A stretch of DNA of 64,000 bases from Hyalangium gracile (GTDB lineage: Bacteria > Myxococcota > Myxococcia > Myxococcales > Myxococcaceae), in NCBI RefSeq assembly GCF_020103725.1, contig NZ_JAHXBG010000040.1, positions 22,190 to 86,189 on the forward strand, read 5' to 3'. Positions 11,839-20,429 of this stretch are shown one piece after another. How positions within the stretch are numbered: position 1 is the first letter of the stretch; each line of letters starts with the position of its first letter. The translations under genes were made by a program, and so were the position numbers. The notes beneath the pieces were generated by a model, which had not been told where the DNA came from, searched no databases, and saw only the letters and a program-made list of their open reading frames with translations.

Positions 11839-12231
11839 ATGACATTCCAGGATGCGGAGCTGGATGCGCTCTGGGATCATCTGTGGGGACTCGAAGACCG
11901 GATCAACCACGGCGAGACCCTGGAACTCTCCGCGAGGATGCGCGATCTCCTGCTCTCTGCCGCTCCCACTGTGGCGATCAGAAGTGCCGAAGCGGAAGCA
12001 GCCCTCGCCACGACCGAGAGTGCCACCGCCCTTCTGCTGGAGATTCGGAAACGGATCCGCGAGGGCTCGAACCGAATCAACGATGCGCTTGTGCGAATGT
12101 ATGCACTCCAGGATGCCGGGGATCTCAAGGGAGCACGGCAGCAGATGCACGACGTACTCGCCATCGAGGTTGTGCCGCTCTATCGGGAGATTGCCGAGGG
12201 CGAGATCGAGAAGCTCAACGAGCTGTCATAG
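11839..12231 (+). CDS. DUSAM-domain protein
   Basis: A 130-residue all-helical protein matching the DUSAM family. The pattern is a D-W-rich N-terminus, then SAAPTVAIRSAEAEAAL and a C-terminal GDLKGARQQMHDVLAIEVV. Its function is unknown; many copies occur per myxobacterial genome, often beside lipoproteins. ATG 11839 starts 4 bases after the lipoprotein stop with GAGGTGAC upstream, so the two genes are probably co-transcribed. It is part of the segment enclosed by the PilZ 3'-end repeat. Confidence 0.8.
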   Translation: MTFQDAELDALWDHLWGLEDRINHGETLELSARMRDLLLSAAPTVAIRSAEAEAALATTESATALLLEIRKRIREGSNRINDALVRMYALQDAGDLKGARQQMHDVLAIEVVPLYREIAEGEIEKLNELS

Positions 12232-12316
12232 GGACTTCGCAGCGCTGCTCCAGAAGCGGGCCTCCGCCTTGGTTCCACGGGCCTACGAGCCACTTTGTCG
12301 TTCGCACGGCGCTCTT

Positions 12317-12427
12317 TCGAGTTCGTGGGCGTGGATGAGGACAAGCGCATCCGGCTCGAGGACTTCGTGGAGCGGCTGCGCAAGGCGCTCCCGCCGGAAG
12401 AGCGGGGCTGAGCCCCTCGGGCTCCCG
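12317..12427 (+). repeat. direct repeat copy B (orphan PilZ 3' end)
   Basis: Second copy of the PilZ gene end, here without the rest of the gene. It lies inside the 343-base gap 12232-12574, which otherwise holds nothing recognisable. Confidence 0.9.
12319..12411 (+). pseudogene. PilZ gene remnant, last 30 codons only
   Basis: Reads in frame as the C-terminal helix of the upstream PilZ protein (EFVGVDEDKRIRLEDFVE...), with one Asp-to-Glu change, down to the same stop. There is no start codon or N-terminal part. It is a by-product of the duplication or insertion that brought in the lipoprotein/DUSAM pair. Confidence 0.8.
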
Positions 12428-12574
12428 TCGTTCTTACTCCCTGAGCGGTACAGAGGTTCCTTCCCCTCGCCGCGTACCTTGAGCGGGTACTGACGCTTCG
12501 GTGCGTGCGGGCCTTTCGAGCAACTCCGCTCGGGGCCCAGGGGACGCGCGAGCGTCCAGGGAGGGCTTTCAGCC

Positions 12575-14569
12575 ATGACAGTAGGAGTGCGGTTCTGCGC
12601 GAGCATGCTGGGCATGCTGCTCGTCGCGTGTGGTTCGACTGGAGCGGATGGGAGTGATGGTCAAAGCGGGCTGAATTCGCTGATGCGGTCCGAACAGGAA
12701 CCCCCAGGCCCTCACTGCGTGAATGGGGGCATTCGAGTCAAATCCGGGCTCGACACCAACAACAACAGGAACCTGGATGACGGCGAGGTGACGAGCACGG
12801 CGTATGTATGCAACGGCTCCACTGGTGGAGAGACCTCGCGAGCGCTGGTGAGACTGGACCCCGAACAGGCCGGTGCCAACTGCGCCCAGGGTGGCACACG
12901 GGTGAGCAGTGGGCTGGACGGCAACGGCAACGGCACGCTCGACTCCGGCGAGGTGACGAGTACCTCCTACATCTGCAATGGAGCACCGGGCAATTCAACG
13001 GGCGCGCAGGCTCTGGTGCGGACGGTCCCCGAACCCGTGGGCAGCAATTGCGCCCAGGGAGGAACGAGAGTGCAGAGCGGGCTCGACACCAGTGGCAACG
13101 GCACGCTGGAGGCGGGAGAGGTGACGAGTAACGCGTACATCTGCAACGGAGCCGCGGGGAGTCCGGGAGCCCAGGCGCTGGTGCGGTTGGACCCGGAACC
13201 CGCAGGTGCCAACTGCGCCCAGGGCGGCACTGCGGTGCTCAGTGGATTGGACATCAATCGCAATGGCACCCTGGAGGCGAATGAAATCACCCAGACCCGG
13301 TATGTCTGCTCGACCCTGTCTGTCTTCGCAACAGGTTGGGCCGCTTCCGCGCCAACCGACAATTCTGGGGAGGTGCCTGCCTCTCTGTGGTTCAACTCCG
13401 GTCGGAAGGCGAGGATCGTCAAGACCAGCGCCTCTTCAAGGATCAAGATCACCATCTCCGATAACCTGGCAGCGGGCGCGGGCGTGAATGGCGGCTATGC
13501 CTACTACAGGGTCAGGATGAACGGGGGCTATGTTTCGCCCGATTGCCTGCAGCAGCAGTACATCTCGAATGCAAGCGGTTGGGCCAATAGCTTCTACTTC
13601 CCCTTCGCGACGGTGTGCCTCACGGATGTGTTGCCCCCAGGCCTTTATGAATTCGAGACCTGGGTATATTCGGCAGCAGGCACGGCGAATGTTGGTTCAG
13701 CCTCGTCGCAACCGCTTCTGCTGGTAGAGGAGATACCCGCAACCGCAAAGTATGGGTTCTCCATGGCGGGTGGGCCCTCGGGGACGACGAGCACGACGTT
13801 CCAGAAAGCTGCGGGACGAACCGTCAGCTATACGAAGCAGGCGGCGAGCACACTGCTCAAGGTGACGCTCGCGGATACGTTCCGGATCGACTCCAACGGG
13901 CAGGCAGGCACCATCATGATCCGGATGGATGGCAGCGATACATCCTGCTTCACGGGACAGTATGATGCCCAAGGCACCAGTGGGAATTTTCATCATCCCT
14001 TCGTCATGACCTGTGTGTTGCCAGGAGTTCCCGCAGGAACCCACTCCTTTGATGTCTGGATCCGCTCCAGCAGCACCAGTGCGCAAGCCTATCTGGGATG
14101 GGAGCGCTCTTATCCACTGCTGCTGATCGAAGAGATCGCCAATCAGAACCTCGCCTACACGAACGGGCGTTCCGCGAGTGGCGAACTCAGCGGAGACTGG
14201 GCTGGTGTAGGCACACGCCAGGTGCAGCACACGGTCAGTGCTATCGGGAAGACGATACGTGTGACCTATTCGGACACATTCCGCGCGACAGGCAATTGCA
14301 ATGGCCGCTGGGGATACTTTCAGCTGTATGTCGATGGACAGCCCACATGGTGCACCACTGGCCAGTACGCGCACAACGTTGGGAGCAGCGCTCACGATCA
14401 CCACCACCCCACCAATCAGGTATGCTTGGTGAAGGGACTGACAGCTAGCCCTCATACCTTCGCTATCTGGTCCTCGACGAGACACACCTGGGATGGCACG
14501 ACTTGTGGTTCCAACTACTTCGGGTGGAACCGGGGCCAGAATCTGCTGCTGGTGGAAGAACTCCCTTGA
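12575..14569 (+). CDS. large repeat-containing lipoprotein
   Basis: A 664-residue surface lipoprotein (lipobox LVAC, Cys19). Residues about 40-250 hold four tandem units of roughly 50-55 residues, each with a Cys, GG, SGLD.N.NG.L...E(V/I) and a closing Y(V/I)C. The Asp/Asn-rich D.N.NG loops resemble calcium-binding loops and the paired Cys could form a disulfide. Residues about 255-664 contain three beta-rich domains of about 130 residues, each ending in LLLVEE or LLLIEE. No enzymatic motif is visible. ATG 12575 follows GGAGGG. A role in surface binding or structure is a guess from architecture. Confidence 0.8.
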   Translation: MTVGVRFCASMLGMLLVACGSTGADGSDGQSGLNSLMRSEQEPPGPHCVNGGIRVKSGLDTNNNRNLDDGEVTSTAYVCNGSTGGETSRALVRLDPEQAGANCAQGGTRVSSGLDGNGNGTLDSGEVTSTSYICNGAPGNSTGAQALVRTVPEPVGSNCAQGGTRVQSGLDTSGNGTLEAGEVTSNAYICNGAAGSPGAQALVRLDPEPAGANCAQGGTAVLSGLDINRNGTLEANEITQTRYVCSTLSVFATGWAASAPTDNSGEVPASLWFNSGRKARIVKTSASSRIKITISDNLAAGAGVNGGYAYYRVRMNGGYVSPDCLQQQYISNASGWANSFYFPFATVCLTDVLPPGLYEFETWVYSAAGTANVGSASSQPLLLVEEIPATAKYGFSMAGGPSGTTSTTFQKAAGRTVSYTKQAASTLLKVTLADTFRIDSNGQAGTIMIRMDGSDTSCFTGQYDAQGTSGNFHHPFVMTCVLPGVPAGTHSFDVWIRSSSTSAQAYLGWERSYPLLLIEEIANQNLAYTNGRSASGELSGDWAGVGTRQVQHTVSAIGKTIRVTYSDTFRATGNCNGRWGYFQLYVDGQPTWCTTGQYAHNVGSSAHDHHHPTNQVCLVKGLTASPHTFAIWSSTRHTWDGTTCGSNYFGWNRGQNLLLVEELP

Positions 14570-14570
14570 G

Positions 14571-15725
14571 CTACGGCTCGGCCTTGGGCTCGAGCCTGAG
14601 GCGCACGAAACGCGGCCAGTAGAGGTCCGCTCCCTGTGGCTCGAAGAGATCCTTGAACTCGAAGCTGTTCGTCGCGTACGTGACGAGCAGCGCCCCCTCC
14701 TCATCGGAAGTGAGTTGAGGGTGCGCCTTCGCGGCATAGACGAACGGATCGTCGCGCTCCTTTGACTCGGGCGGAGTGAACAGTGCCTCCGCCTCCGTCC
14801 ACGGTCCTTCGAGCCGCTTCGCCGTTCGCACGGCGATCTTCGTTGCTCCGAACCCCTGGCTCGTCACGTGGATCCAGCGTTCCAGGCGGGCGTCCCAGTG
14901 GACCGAGCACTCGGTTCCGGCCTCCGGGATGACCACGCTCGGCTCGTCGTCGAGAGCCTCCTCGGAGACCCAGCCCCGCTGCTCGCCCACCCACCATTGG
15001 GCTCCCCTGAGCTCGCCGTTCTCGAAGGCCTCCACGGGCCAGCGCACGAGGTACGCGTCATGATCCCTCGACGTGCGTGGCGCGACCGCGACGACGAACC
15101 CCTCGTTCAGCACGACCGCCGCCCCTGGGACCGCGTCGAAGGGTGTCCGCGCCGGCGTCTCCAGCTGGACGTCCCATGTGTCTGGCGAGCCGCTGGGGTT
15201 CGTGATGAACGCGACGCGCCACCCGGCATGATCGAAGCCCAGGCCGCCTGACTTCCTCTCGAGCACGGACAGGAACACGACGAGATGGCCATTCGGCAGG
15301 AGCACCCCGTGGCCTGGCCAGTGCCACGTGTCACCGATCTCGCCAAAGTACGACGCCGGGGTGTTCTCCGCGTCCATCCGCCAGTGGGAAGTCATCGTCG
15401 CGGTGCGCGGATCCCTGCCGGTCTGCACGGCCACGGTGTTGCGCACCATCTCCGACTGGTTACGGACGTTCGCGGGCGTCTTCGCGACGAACGTGTCGCC
15501 AAAGAGCCAGAGGGTGCGCTCGGCGCCGAGATCGATCGAGTAGGCCCCGTCAGCTCCGAGCCACCGGGCATCCTGGTGAAAGAGCCCGTCGGCCTCGGGG
15601 TACGAGGCTCCGCTGCCCGAGATCTCGGAAGCGGGATCTCCTCCGCAGCCTGCTGGAAGCCCGAGCATGCAGCCTGCCGCGAGCAGGAGCGGCACGAGCC
15701 GCGATGGACGTGAAGACCGGTGCAT
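14571..15725 (-). CDS. secreted lipoprotein with DUF4185-like beta-propeller
   Basis: A 384-residue exported protein (lipoprotein-type signal with Cys at 19 or 27). The body resembles the DUF4185 / five-bladed glycosidase-like propeller group: YSIDLGAERTLWLFGDTF near the start, then repeated blade motifs such as GHGVLLPNGHLVVF and SVHWDARLERWIHV. Several relatives act on, or lie beside genes for, polysaccharides, but no catalytic residues can be assigned. ATG 15725 follows GGGAGGGG; a longer upstream frame is rejected. It converges on the preceding lipoprotein gene with one base between stops. Confidence 0.7.
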   Translation of the reverse strand: MHRSSRPSRLVPLLLAAGCMLGLPAGCGGDPASEISGSGASYPEADGLFHQDARWLGADGAYSIDLGAERTLWLFGDTFVAKTPANVRNQSEMVRNTVAVQTGRDPRTATMTSHWRMDAENTPASYFGEIGDTWHWPGHGVLLPNGHLVVFLSVLERKSGGLGFDHAGWRVAFITNPSGSPDTWDVQLETPARTPFDAVPGAAVVLNEGFVVAVAPRTSRDHDAYLVRWPVEAFENGELRGAQWWVGEQRGWVSEEALDDEPSVVIPEAGTECSVHWDARLERWIHVTSQGFGATKIAVRTAKRLEGPWTEAEALFTPPESKERDDPFVYAAKAHPQLTSDEEGALLVTYATNSFEFKDLFEPQGADLYWPRFVRLRLEPKAEP

Positions 15726-15846
15726 GAAAGCCCCTCCCGAATATGGAGCCAGGCCTGGACGGGACACGCCCCGTCGCTGTCTCCACGCTTTCCTGGCGGG
15801 AGCTTGTTAGTTTCCTTCGCGGCTGGCCACCCCCTCCGAACCTTTC

Positions 15847-17133
15847 ATGCTTCCGCTCCCTGAGAACCCCATCGAACTGAACATCGAACGCCTCGGGCAG
15901 CTGGGCGAGGGCGTGGCCTCCTGGCAGGGGCGCACCGTCTTCGTTCCAGGGGCGTTCCCGGGGGATGTCGTCAGCGTCAGCCTGGAGCAGCAGGGCAAGG
16001 TGCTCCGAGGACTGCTGCGGCAGGTGGTGACCCCCAGCAAGGATCGACGCCCCTCGCCATGCACCCTCAGCCTCGAGTGCGGCGGCTGTGACTGGCTGGA
16101 GCTGGCCGAGCCCGCCCAGCGTGCCGCGAAGCAGGAGATCGTCCTCTCCACCCTGGAGCACCTGGGCCGCCTGCCGAGGGATCGGTTCACCGTCCGGCCG
16201 CTGCTCGTAGCGCCTAGGGACTTCGGGTACCGTCGACGGGCGGTGCTGCACTTCGCCAAGGGCTCGCTGGCCTACTTTGGTCGGCGGAGCCACGAGAAGG
16301 TGCCAGTGTCCGAGTGTGGCGCGCTCACCCCCGTGCTCGCCACGCTCCCCGGAAAGCTCTCGCCGCTGCTCAAGCCGCTCTCCAAGGACGCCGAGGAGGT
16401 CCACCTGCTGGCCGAGGGAGGCAAGGCCGCCTTTGCCGTCATGCTGACGGGGCCCGTGACGGCCCGGCATGTCGAGGCCACCGAGGCTGCGGTGCGGACG
16501 CTGCGGCTCGAGGGGGCCGTGCTGGTACCGAAGGAGGGTTCGCCTCGCGTCCTCGGCAAACCCGCGCTGCGGTCGCTGTCCCCGCTGCGCCCCGAGGTGC
16601 CCCTGTTCCTGCGCCCGGACTCCTTCGCCCAGGCTCATGCCGAGGCCAACGTGGGTCTCGTCACCGCCGCCCTCTATGAGCTGGCCCCCCGTGAGACGGA
16701 CTCCGTGCTGGAGCTGTACTCGGGCAACGGCAACTTCACCTTCCCGCTGGCCGCCACCGCGGGCTCCGTTCTGGGCGTGGAGTCCTCCCCCGTGGGGGTG
16801 GAGTTGGCCCAGCGCAGCGCCCGGGAGGGCGGGGTGGCCAATGTCCGCTTCATCCAGGGCGATGCCCGCAAGGTGTGCCAGGGGCTCCTCGGAGAGGGGA
16901 AGCGGTTCGACCTCTGCCTGGCCGACCCACCCCGAGCGGGGGCTCCCGGACTCGCACTCCAGGTATCATCACTGGGAGTGAAGAGAGTCGTTTATGTGGC
17001 ATGCGACCCGGCCTCGCTCGCTCGGGATGCGGCGGGGCTGGTGGAGGAGGGGTACATGCCCCTGGCGCTCCAGGTGGTGGACATGTTCCCGCAGACCCAT
17101 CACGTGGAAGCCGTGATGTCGTTCGAGCGCTGA
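15847..17133 (+). CDS. 23S rRNA/tRNA m5U methyltransferase, TrmA/RlmD family
   Basis: A 428-residue SAM-dependent RNA methyltransferase. An N-terminal TRAM domain (about 5-62) is followed by an iron-sulfur Cys cluster (C72, C78, C81 and C157 in SECGAL). The Rossmann domain has LELYSGNGNFTFPLA and DPPRAG, and the catalytic Cys is in VACDPASLARD. It makes 5-methyluridine in RNA; whether the target is position 1939, 747 or 54 cannot be decided. The downstream VWA gene starts 10 bases later with its own AAGGAG, so they are likely co-transcribed. Confidence 0.92.
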   Translation: MLPLPENPIELNIERLGQLGEGVASWQGRTVFVPGAFPGDVVSVSLEQQGKVLRGLLRQVVTPSKDRRPSPCTLSLECGGCDWLELAEPAQRAAKQEIVLSTLEHLGRLPRDRFTVRPLLVAPRDFGYRRRAVLHFAKGSLAYFGRRSHEKVPVSECGALTPVLATLPGKLSPLLKPLSKDAEEVHLLAEGGKAAFAVMLTGPVTARHVEATEAAVRTLRLEGAVLVPKEGSPRVLGKPALRSLSPLRPEVPLFLRPDSFAQAHAEANVGLVTAALYELAPRETDSVLELYSGNGNFTFPLAATAGSVLGVESSPVGVELAQRSAREGGVANVRFIQGDARKVCQGLLGEGKRFDLCLADPPRAGAPGLALQVSSLGVKRVVYVACDPASLARDAAGLVEEGYMPLALQVVDMFPQTHHVEAVMSFER

Positions 17134-17143
17134 AGGAGACCCC

Positions 17144-18541
17144 GTGGACGCCCGCATCGTCGAGTTCGCCGAGGTACTCCGCCAGAACGGCGTTCGCGTG
17201 AGCACGTCCGAAGTGCAGGACGCCCTGCGCGCCGCCTCGGAGGTGGGTCTGAAGGAGCGCACCGTCTTCCGGTCCGTCCTGCGCACCACCCTCGTCAAGC
17301 GCGAGCTGGACGTGGACGTGTTCAACCGCGCGTTCGACTTCTACTTCTCGGGTGCGGCCAGCACGTTCGAGGCCCTCGACAAGTCGCTCGCGAAGCAGAT
17401 CGAGGAGGAGGGCTACCTCCAGGGCGACGAGCTCAAGATGGTGCTGTACCAGATGAACCTGCTCTTCCCCGAGATGTCGCCGCTGGCCAAGGCCATCGTG
17501 GACGGAGACCGGGCCCGGCTGGCGCAGATCTTCCGGTCCGCCATGCTCCAGCTCGATCTGTCCCGGATGGAGACTGGCCTCCAGGCCGGGTTCTTCGCCC
17601 GCCGGCTGCTCGCGGGCGCCGGCATGGAGCGGGCTCGCTCGGACCTGAAGTCCCTGGAGGCGGAGCTGGCCGCTCGAGGGCTGTCTCCCGATGGCATCGA
17701 GATCGTCTCCCGGTACGTCGCGGACGCGATGCGCAAGATCGAGGACGCCGCCCGCCAGGAGGTGAAGCGCCAGGCAGAGGCTCGCATCCGCCGCCGCACG
17801 GATTCCGTCACCGAGAAGCCGCTGCACCTGCTCACCCAGGCCGAGGTGGATCAGATGCAGGCCGCCGTGCGCACCCTGGCCGAGAAGCTCAAGAGCCGGC
17901 TCATCCGCAAGCAGCGCTCCCACCGGCGCGGAGCCCTCCACGTCCGCCGCACCCTGCGCCGCAACCTCCCGTGGGGTGGGGTGCCCATGGTGCCCCAGTT
18001 CCGCACCCGCCGCCCCGAGCGCCCCGAGGTCGTCGTCCTCTGCGATGTCTCGGACTCGGTCCGCAACGCGGCTCGGATGATGCTCCTCTTCACGTACACG
18101 CTGCAGGAGCTGTTCGTGCGCGTGCGCTCCTTCGTCTTCGTCTCGGACGTGGGCGAGGTGACCCCGTACTTCAAGGACCTGGACGTGGACCAGGCCATCG
18201 ATCTGGCCACCGCCGGCAAGGCCGTGTCCCTCAGCGCCAACTCCAACTACGGCCGGGCGCTGGCCGAGTTCGTCCGCGACCACCTGGGCAGCATCACGCG
18301 GCGCACCACGGTCATGATCATTGGAGACGGCCGCAACAACTACAACCCGAACAACGCCTGGGCGCTGAAGGACCTCCAGCGCAAGGCGAAGCGTGTGCTG
18401 TGGATCTGCCCCGAGGACCGTGGCAACTGGGGCATCGGCGACAGCGAGATGCTCACCTACGAGAAGCACTGCCACCAGTCCGTGGTGGTCAACTCCGTCA
18501 ACGATCTCGCCCGCATCGCCGACCAGCTCGTTCCCGCCTGA
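17144..18541 (+). CDS. VWA-domain protein, CoxE type
   Basis: A 465-residue cytoplasmic protein. The N-terminal half is helical and charged; the C-terminal half is a von Willebrand A domain with the MIDAS signature CDVSDSV (DxSxS) and the later MIIGDGRNN strand. Such CoxE-like proteins usually work with MoxR-type AAA+ ATPases in metal insertion or complex assembly, but no MoxR gene is in this window. Start GTG 17144 has AAGGAG upstream. It is followed 11 bases later by a small helical protein gene, probably its partner. Confidence 0.85.
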   Translation: MDARIVEFAEVLRQNGVRVSTSEVQDALRAASEVGLKERTVFRSVLRTTLVKRELDVDVFNRAFDFYFSGAASTFEALDKSLAKQIEEEGYLQGDELKMVLYQMNLLFPEMSPLAKAIVDGDRARLAQIFRSAMLQLDLSRMETGLQAGFFARRLLAGAGMERARSDLKSLEAELAARGLSPDGIEIVSRYVADAMRKIEDAARQEVKRQAEARIRRRTDSVTEKPLHLLTQAEVDQMQAAVRTLAEKLKSRLIRKQRSHRRGALHVRRTLRRNLPWGGVPMVPQFRTRRPERPEVVVLCDVSDSVRNAARMMLLFTYTLQELFVRVRSFVFVSDVGEVTPYFKDLDVDQAIDLATAGKAVSLSANSNYGRALAEFVRDHLGSITRRTTVMIIGDGRNNYNPNNAWALKDLQRKAKRVLWICPEDRGNWGIGDSEMLTYEKHCHQSVVVNSVNDLARIADQLVPA

Positions 18542-18552
18542 AGGAGACACCC

Positions 18553-19050
18553 ATGCCTTCCATCTTCGATCTCACCAACGGCTCCGCGGACCCGGGCGTC
18601 CAGGCCGCCGACGACAGGACCCTGCGGCTCGCCGCGCATCCCCTGACCGAGCAGGAGCTCACCTCGCTCATCCGCTACCAGGACGCCTTCCTGGCCATCG
18701 CCGAGGCCTCGCCGGGCACCGAGGTGCTCGCTCGCGCCCACTCGGAGGCGATGAAGGCGGCAGGACTGGAGGACTCCAAGTTCGTGGAGCAGGGCAGTGC
18801 GCTCCTTCGAGCCTTCTGCGGCCAGCGCTGGGCCGTGAGCAAGCTCCGGGACAAGCTCAAGCAGATCGAATCCCGTGGTCCCGAGGCGGACGAGCTGCGC
18901 GGCCGGATTCGCGACGAGCTGGTCCGGCTGGAGCGGACCGACACCTTCGCCCGGCGCTACGGCGAGGAGCCCATCGCGCTCCTCATGAAGCACGAGCAGA
19001 AGCTGCTGGAGCTCCACACCCGGATGACCCGGGCCCTCAGCCGGGGTTGA
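18553..19050 (+). CDS. small helical protein downstream of the VWA gene, unknown function
   Basis: A 165-residue soluble, largely helical protein with no recognised domain. It has a strong AAGGAGACACCC start and begins 11 bases after the VWA stop, so it is very likely translated with it. A charged, coiled-coil-like C-terminal half (about 85-165) suggests protein-protein contact. It may be an accessory to the VWA protein, by context only. Confidence 0.75.
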   Translation: MPSIFDLTNGSADPGVQAADDRTLRLAAHPLTEQELTSLIRYQDAFLAIAEASPGTEVLARAHSEAMKAAGLEDSKFVEQGSALLRAFCGQRWAVSKLRDKLKQIESRGPEADELRGRIRDELVRLERTDTFARRYGEEPIALLMKHEQKLLELHTRMTRALSRG

Positions 19051-19053
19051 TTC

Positions 19054-19788
19054 TTGCTCCCGCAATGGAGTTCTAGAAACGTCGCTGTTGCGCTGATGAT
19101 GGGAGTGGCGTGCACTCCTGCTCCCATCAAGGATGTCCTCCCCAAGCCCAATGAAGGCTTCCTGGAGAGTCTTCCTCCTTTGGGGGATTTCGGCCCGTAC
19201 GACACCTTCATGGATGCGGTGGACAGGGCTTGTGACTTGATCCTCTCAAAGCCACACGCAAGCGTCGTCGACATCCCAGACCCTGTGCTGGCTCTGCGAG
19301 TCGCGGATGAATATTGCGCCTGGCTCTATTACGCCCCGGATGAGAAGTACCACATGAGCATGCTGACGAACCAGTCGGACGGTGATGAAGTCCTGACGCC
19401 TAGGAAGACATGCAGGCTGCCTGCCTTCGTGGATGACCCACGCTTCCCCGCTTGGAGCATCAAGTACATCTTTGCTCTTCACAACCACCCATTTGGCGGG
19501 CCGCTTTCCTTTTCCGACCTGAAGCAAATCATTGCGTTCGCCAAGACTCATGAGTGGGTCGTGGACACGAGGGACGGAAAGGTTCCTCTGTCCATGGTGG
19601 CATTCTTCTCGAACTCGGGCGGAGAGAACGCCAGATGTGATGGCTTCTTTCAGTACACACCGGAGAGCCGCGAGTTGATCAAGTTCACCAAGACCCAAGG
19701 GGAGTGGTTTCGGGAAGACATGGGGCTCATCACTTGGATCGATCAAACGACCTACAAGTTGAATGGCACGATCTATCGGGCGGAATAA
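19054..19788 (+). CDS. lipoprotein with a JAMM-like HxH...SxxD motif
   Basis: A protein of about 244 residues with a lipoprotein-like N-terminus (MMGVAC, Cys20). The notable segment is ALHNHPFGGPLSFSDLK (residues 141-157). It reads HxH-x6-SxxD, close to the JAMM metalloprotease motif HxH-x7-SxxD and to the HNHPSG motif of RadC. This hints at a secreted metal-dependent hydrolase. The start is uncertain: TTG 19054 is the first in frame and has no strong ribosome site. Its stop overlaps the start of the next lipoprotein gene by one base. Confidence 0.65.
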   Translation: MLPQWSSRNVAVALMMGVACTPAPIKDVLPKPNEGFLESLPPLGDFGPYDTFMDAVDRACDLILSKPHASVVDIPDPVLALRVADEYCAWLYYAPDEKYHMSMLTNQSDGDEVLTPRKTCRLPAFVDDPRFPAWSIKYIFALHNHPFGGPLSFSDLKQIIAFAKTHEWVVDTRDGKVPLSMVAFFSNSGGENARCDGFFQYTPESRELIKFTKTQGEWFREDMGLITWIDQTTYKLNGTIYRAE

Positions 19789-20405
19789 TGAGTCGCCAAT
19801 TGAGAGTCGTCCCACTGGCGCTCGTTATTATTCTCACGGGCTGTGTCCGGCCTCCTTCTCCTCCCGTGGTGCCGGTGGAGGATGACAAGACGATCGTGTT
19901 TCCCCATTTCTTTGACCGGCCTGCTGGAGTGGTAGGGGTCGAAGGCGAATTGTATGACGTGGATGGAGTGATGCTTCGCGCCGTCATGATCGCCGTCAAT
20001 GATTTCCTGCCTTACAGCGCCAAGGCGTCCTGTCCCGATAGGCCCGAAGCACAGTCCTATCGGGTCACTCGTCAAGGGAACATCATCTTTGTCTACATCT
20101 ACGAGAATGAGGCGTATTGTGGCGCCTCGTATCTCGCTCTGGACTCAGGTGCGAAGTACGCGATCAGCATCGATGGTCGCATCCTTCGGCGTGTGCTGGA
20201 TGGTCAACCCGAGGGGAACGCAAGCTTGGAAGCAGTGGATGCTGGCCCCCGGAGGGTTCCCTCCAGACCCGGGGTGACTCCTGCCTACGATTCCATCTGG
20301 AACAAACCGTCACACTCCGTGCCCCAAGGAGAAGAAGATGGCGGGGTGAGCCTCTGGGCTGACGGGGGGAGTCCCCTCTCTACTGATGGAGGCGGAGCAC
20401 CATAG
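19788..20405 (+). CDS. lipoprotein, unknown function
   Basis: A 205-residue lipoprotein (lipobox LTGC, Cys19) with a Pro-rich stretch after the Cys and a Gly/Asp-rich, probably disordered C-terminus. A central beta-rich region (about 70-145) holds two Cys. Its ATG overlaps the upstream stop (TAATG), so the two lipoproteins are translationally coupled and probably act together. No known domain. Confidence 0.72.
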   Translation: MSRQLRVVPLALVIILTGCVRPPSPPVVPVEDDKTIVFPHFFDRPAGVVGVEGELYDVDGVMLRAVMIAVNDFLPYSAKASCPDRPEAQSYRVTRQGNIIFVYIYENEAYCGASYLALDSGAKYAISIDGRILRRVLDGQPEGNASLEAVDAGPRRVPSRPGVTPAYDSIWNKPSHSVPQGEEDGGVSLWADGGSPLSTDGGGAP

Positions 20406-20429
20406 TCTTGAATGAAGGTCCGCAAACGG

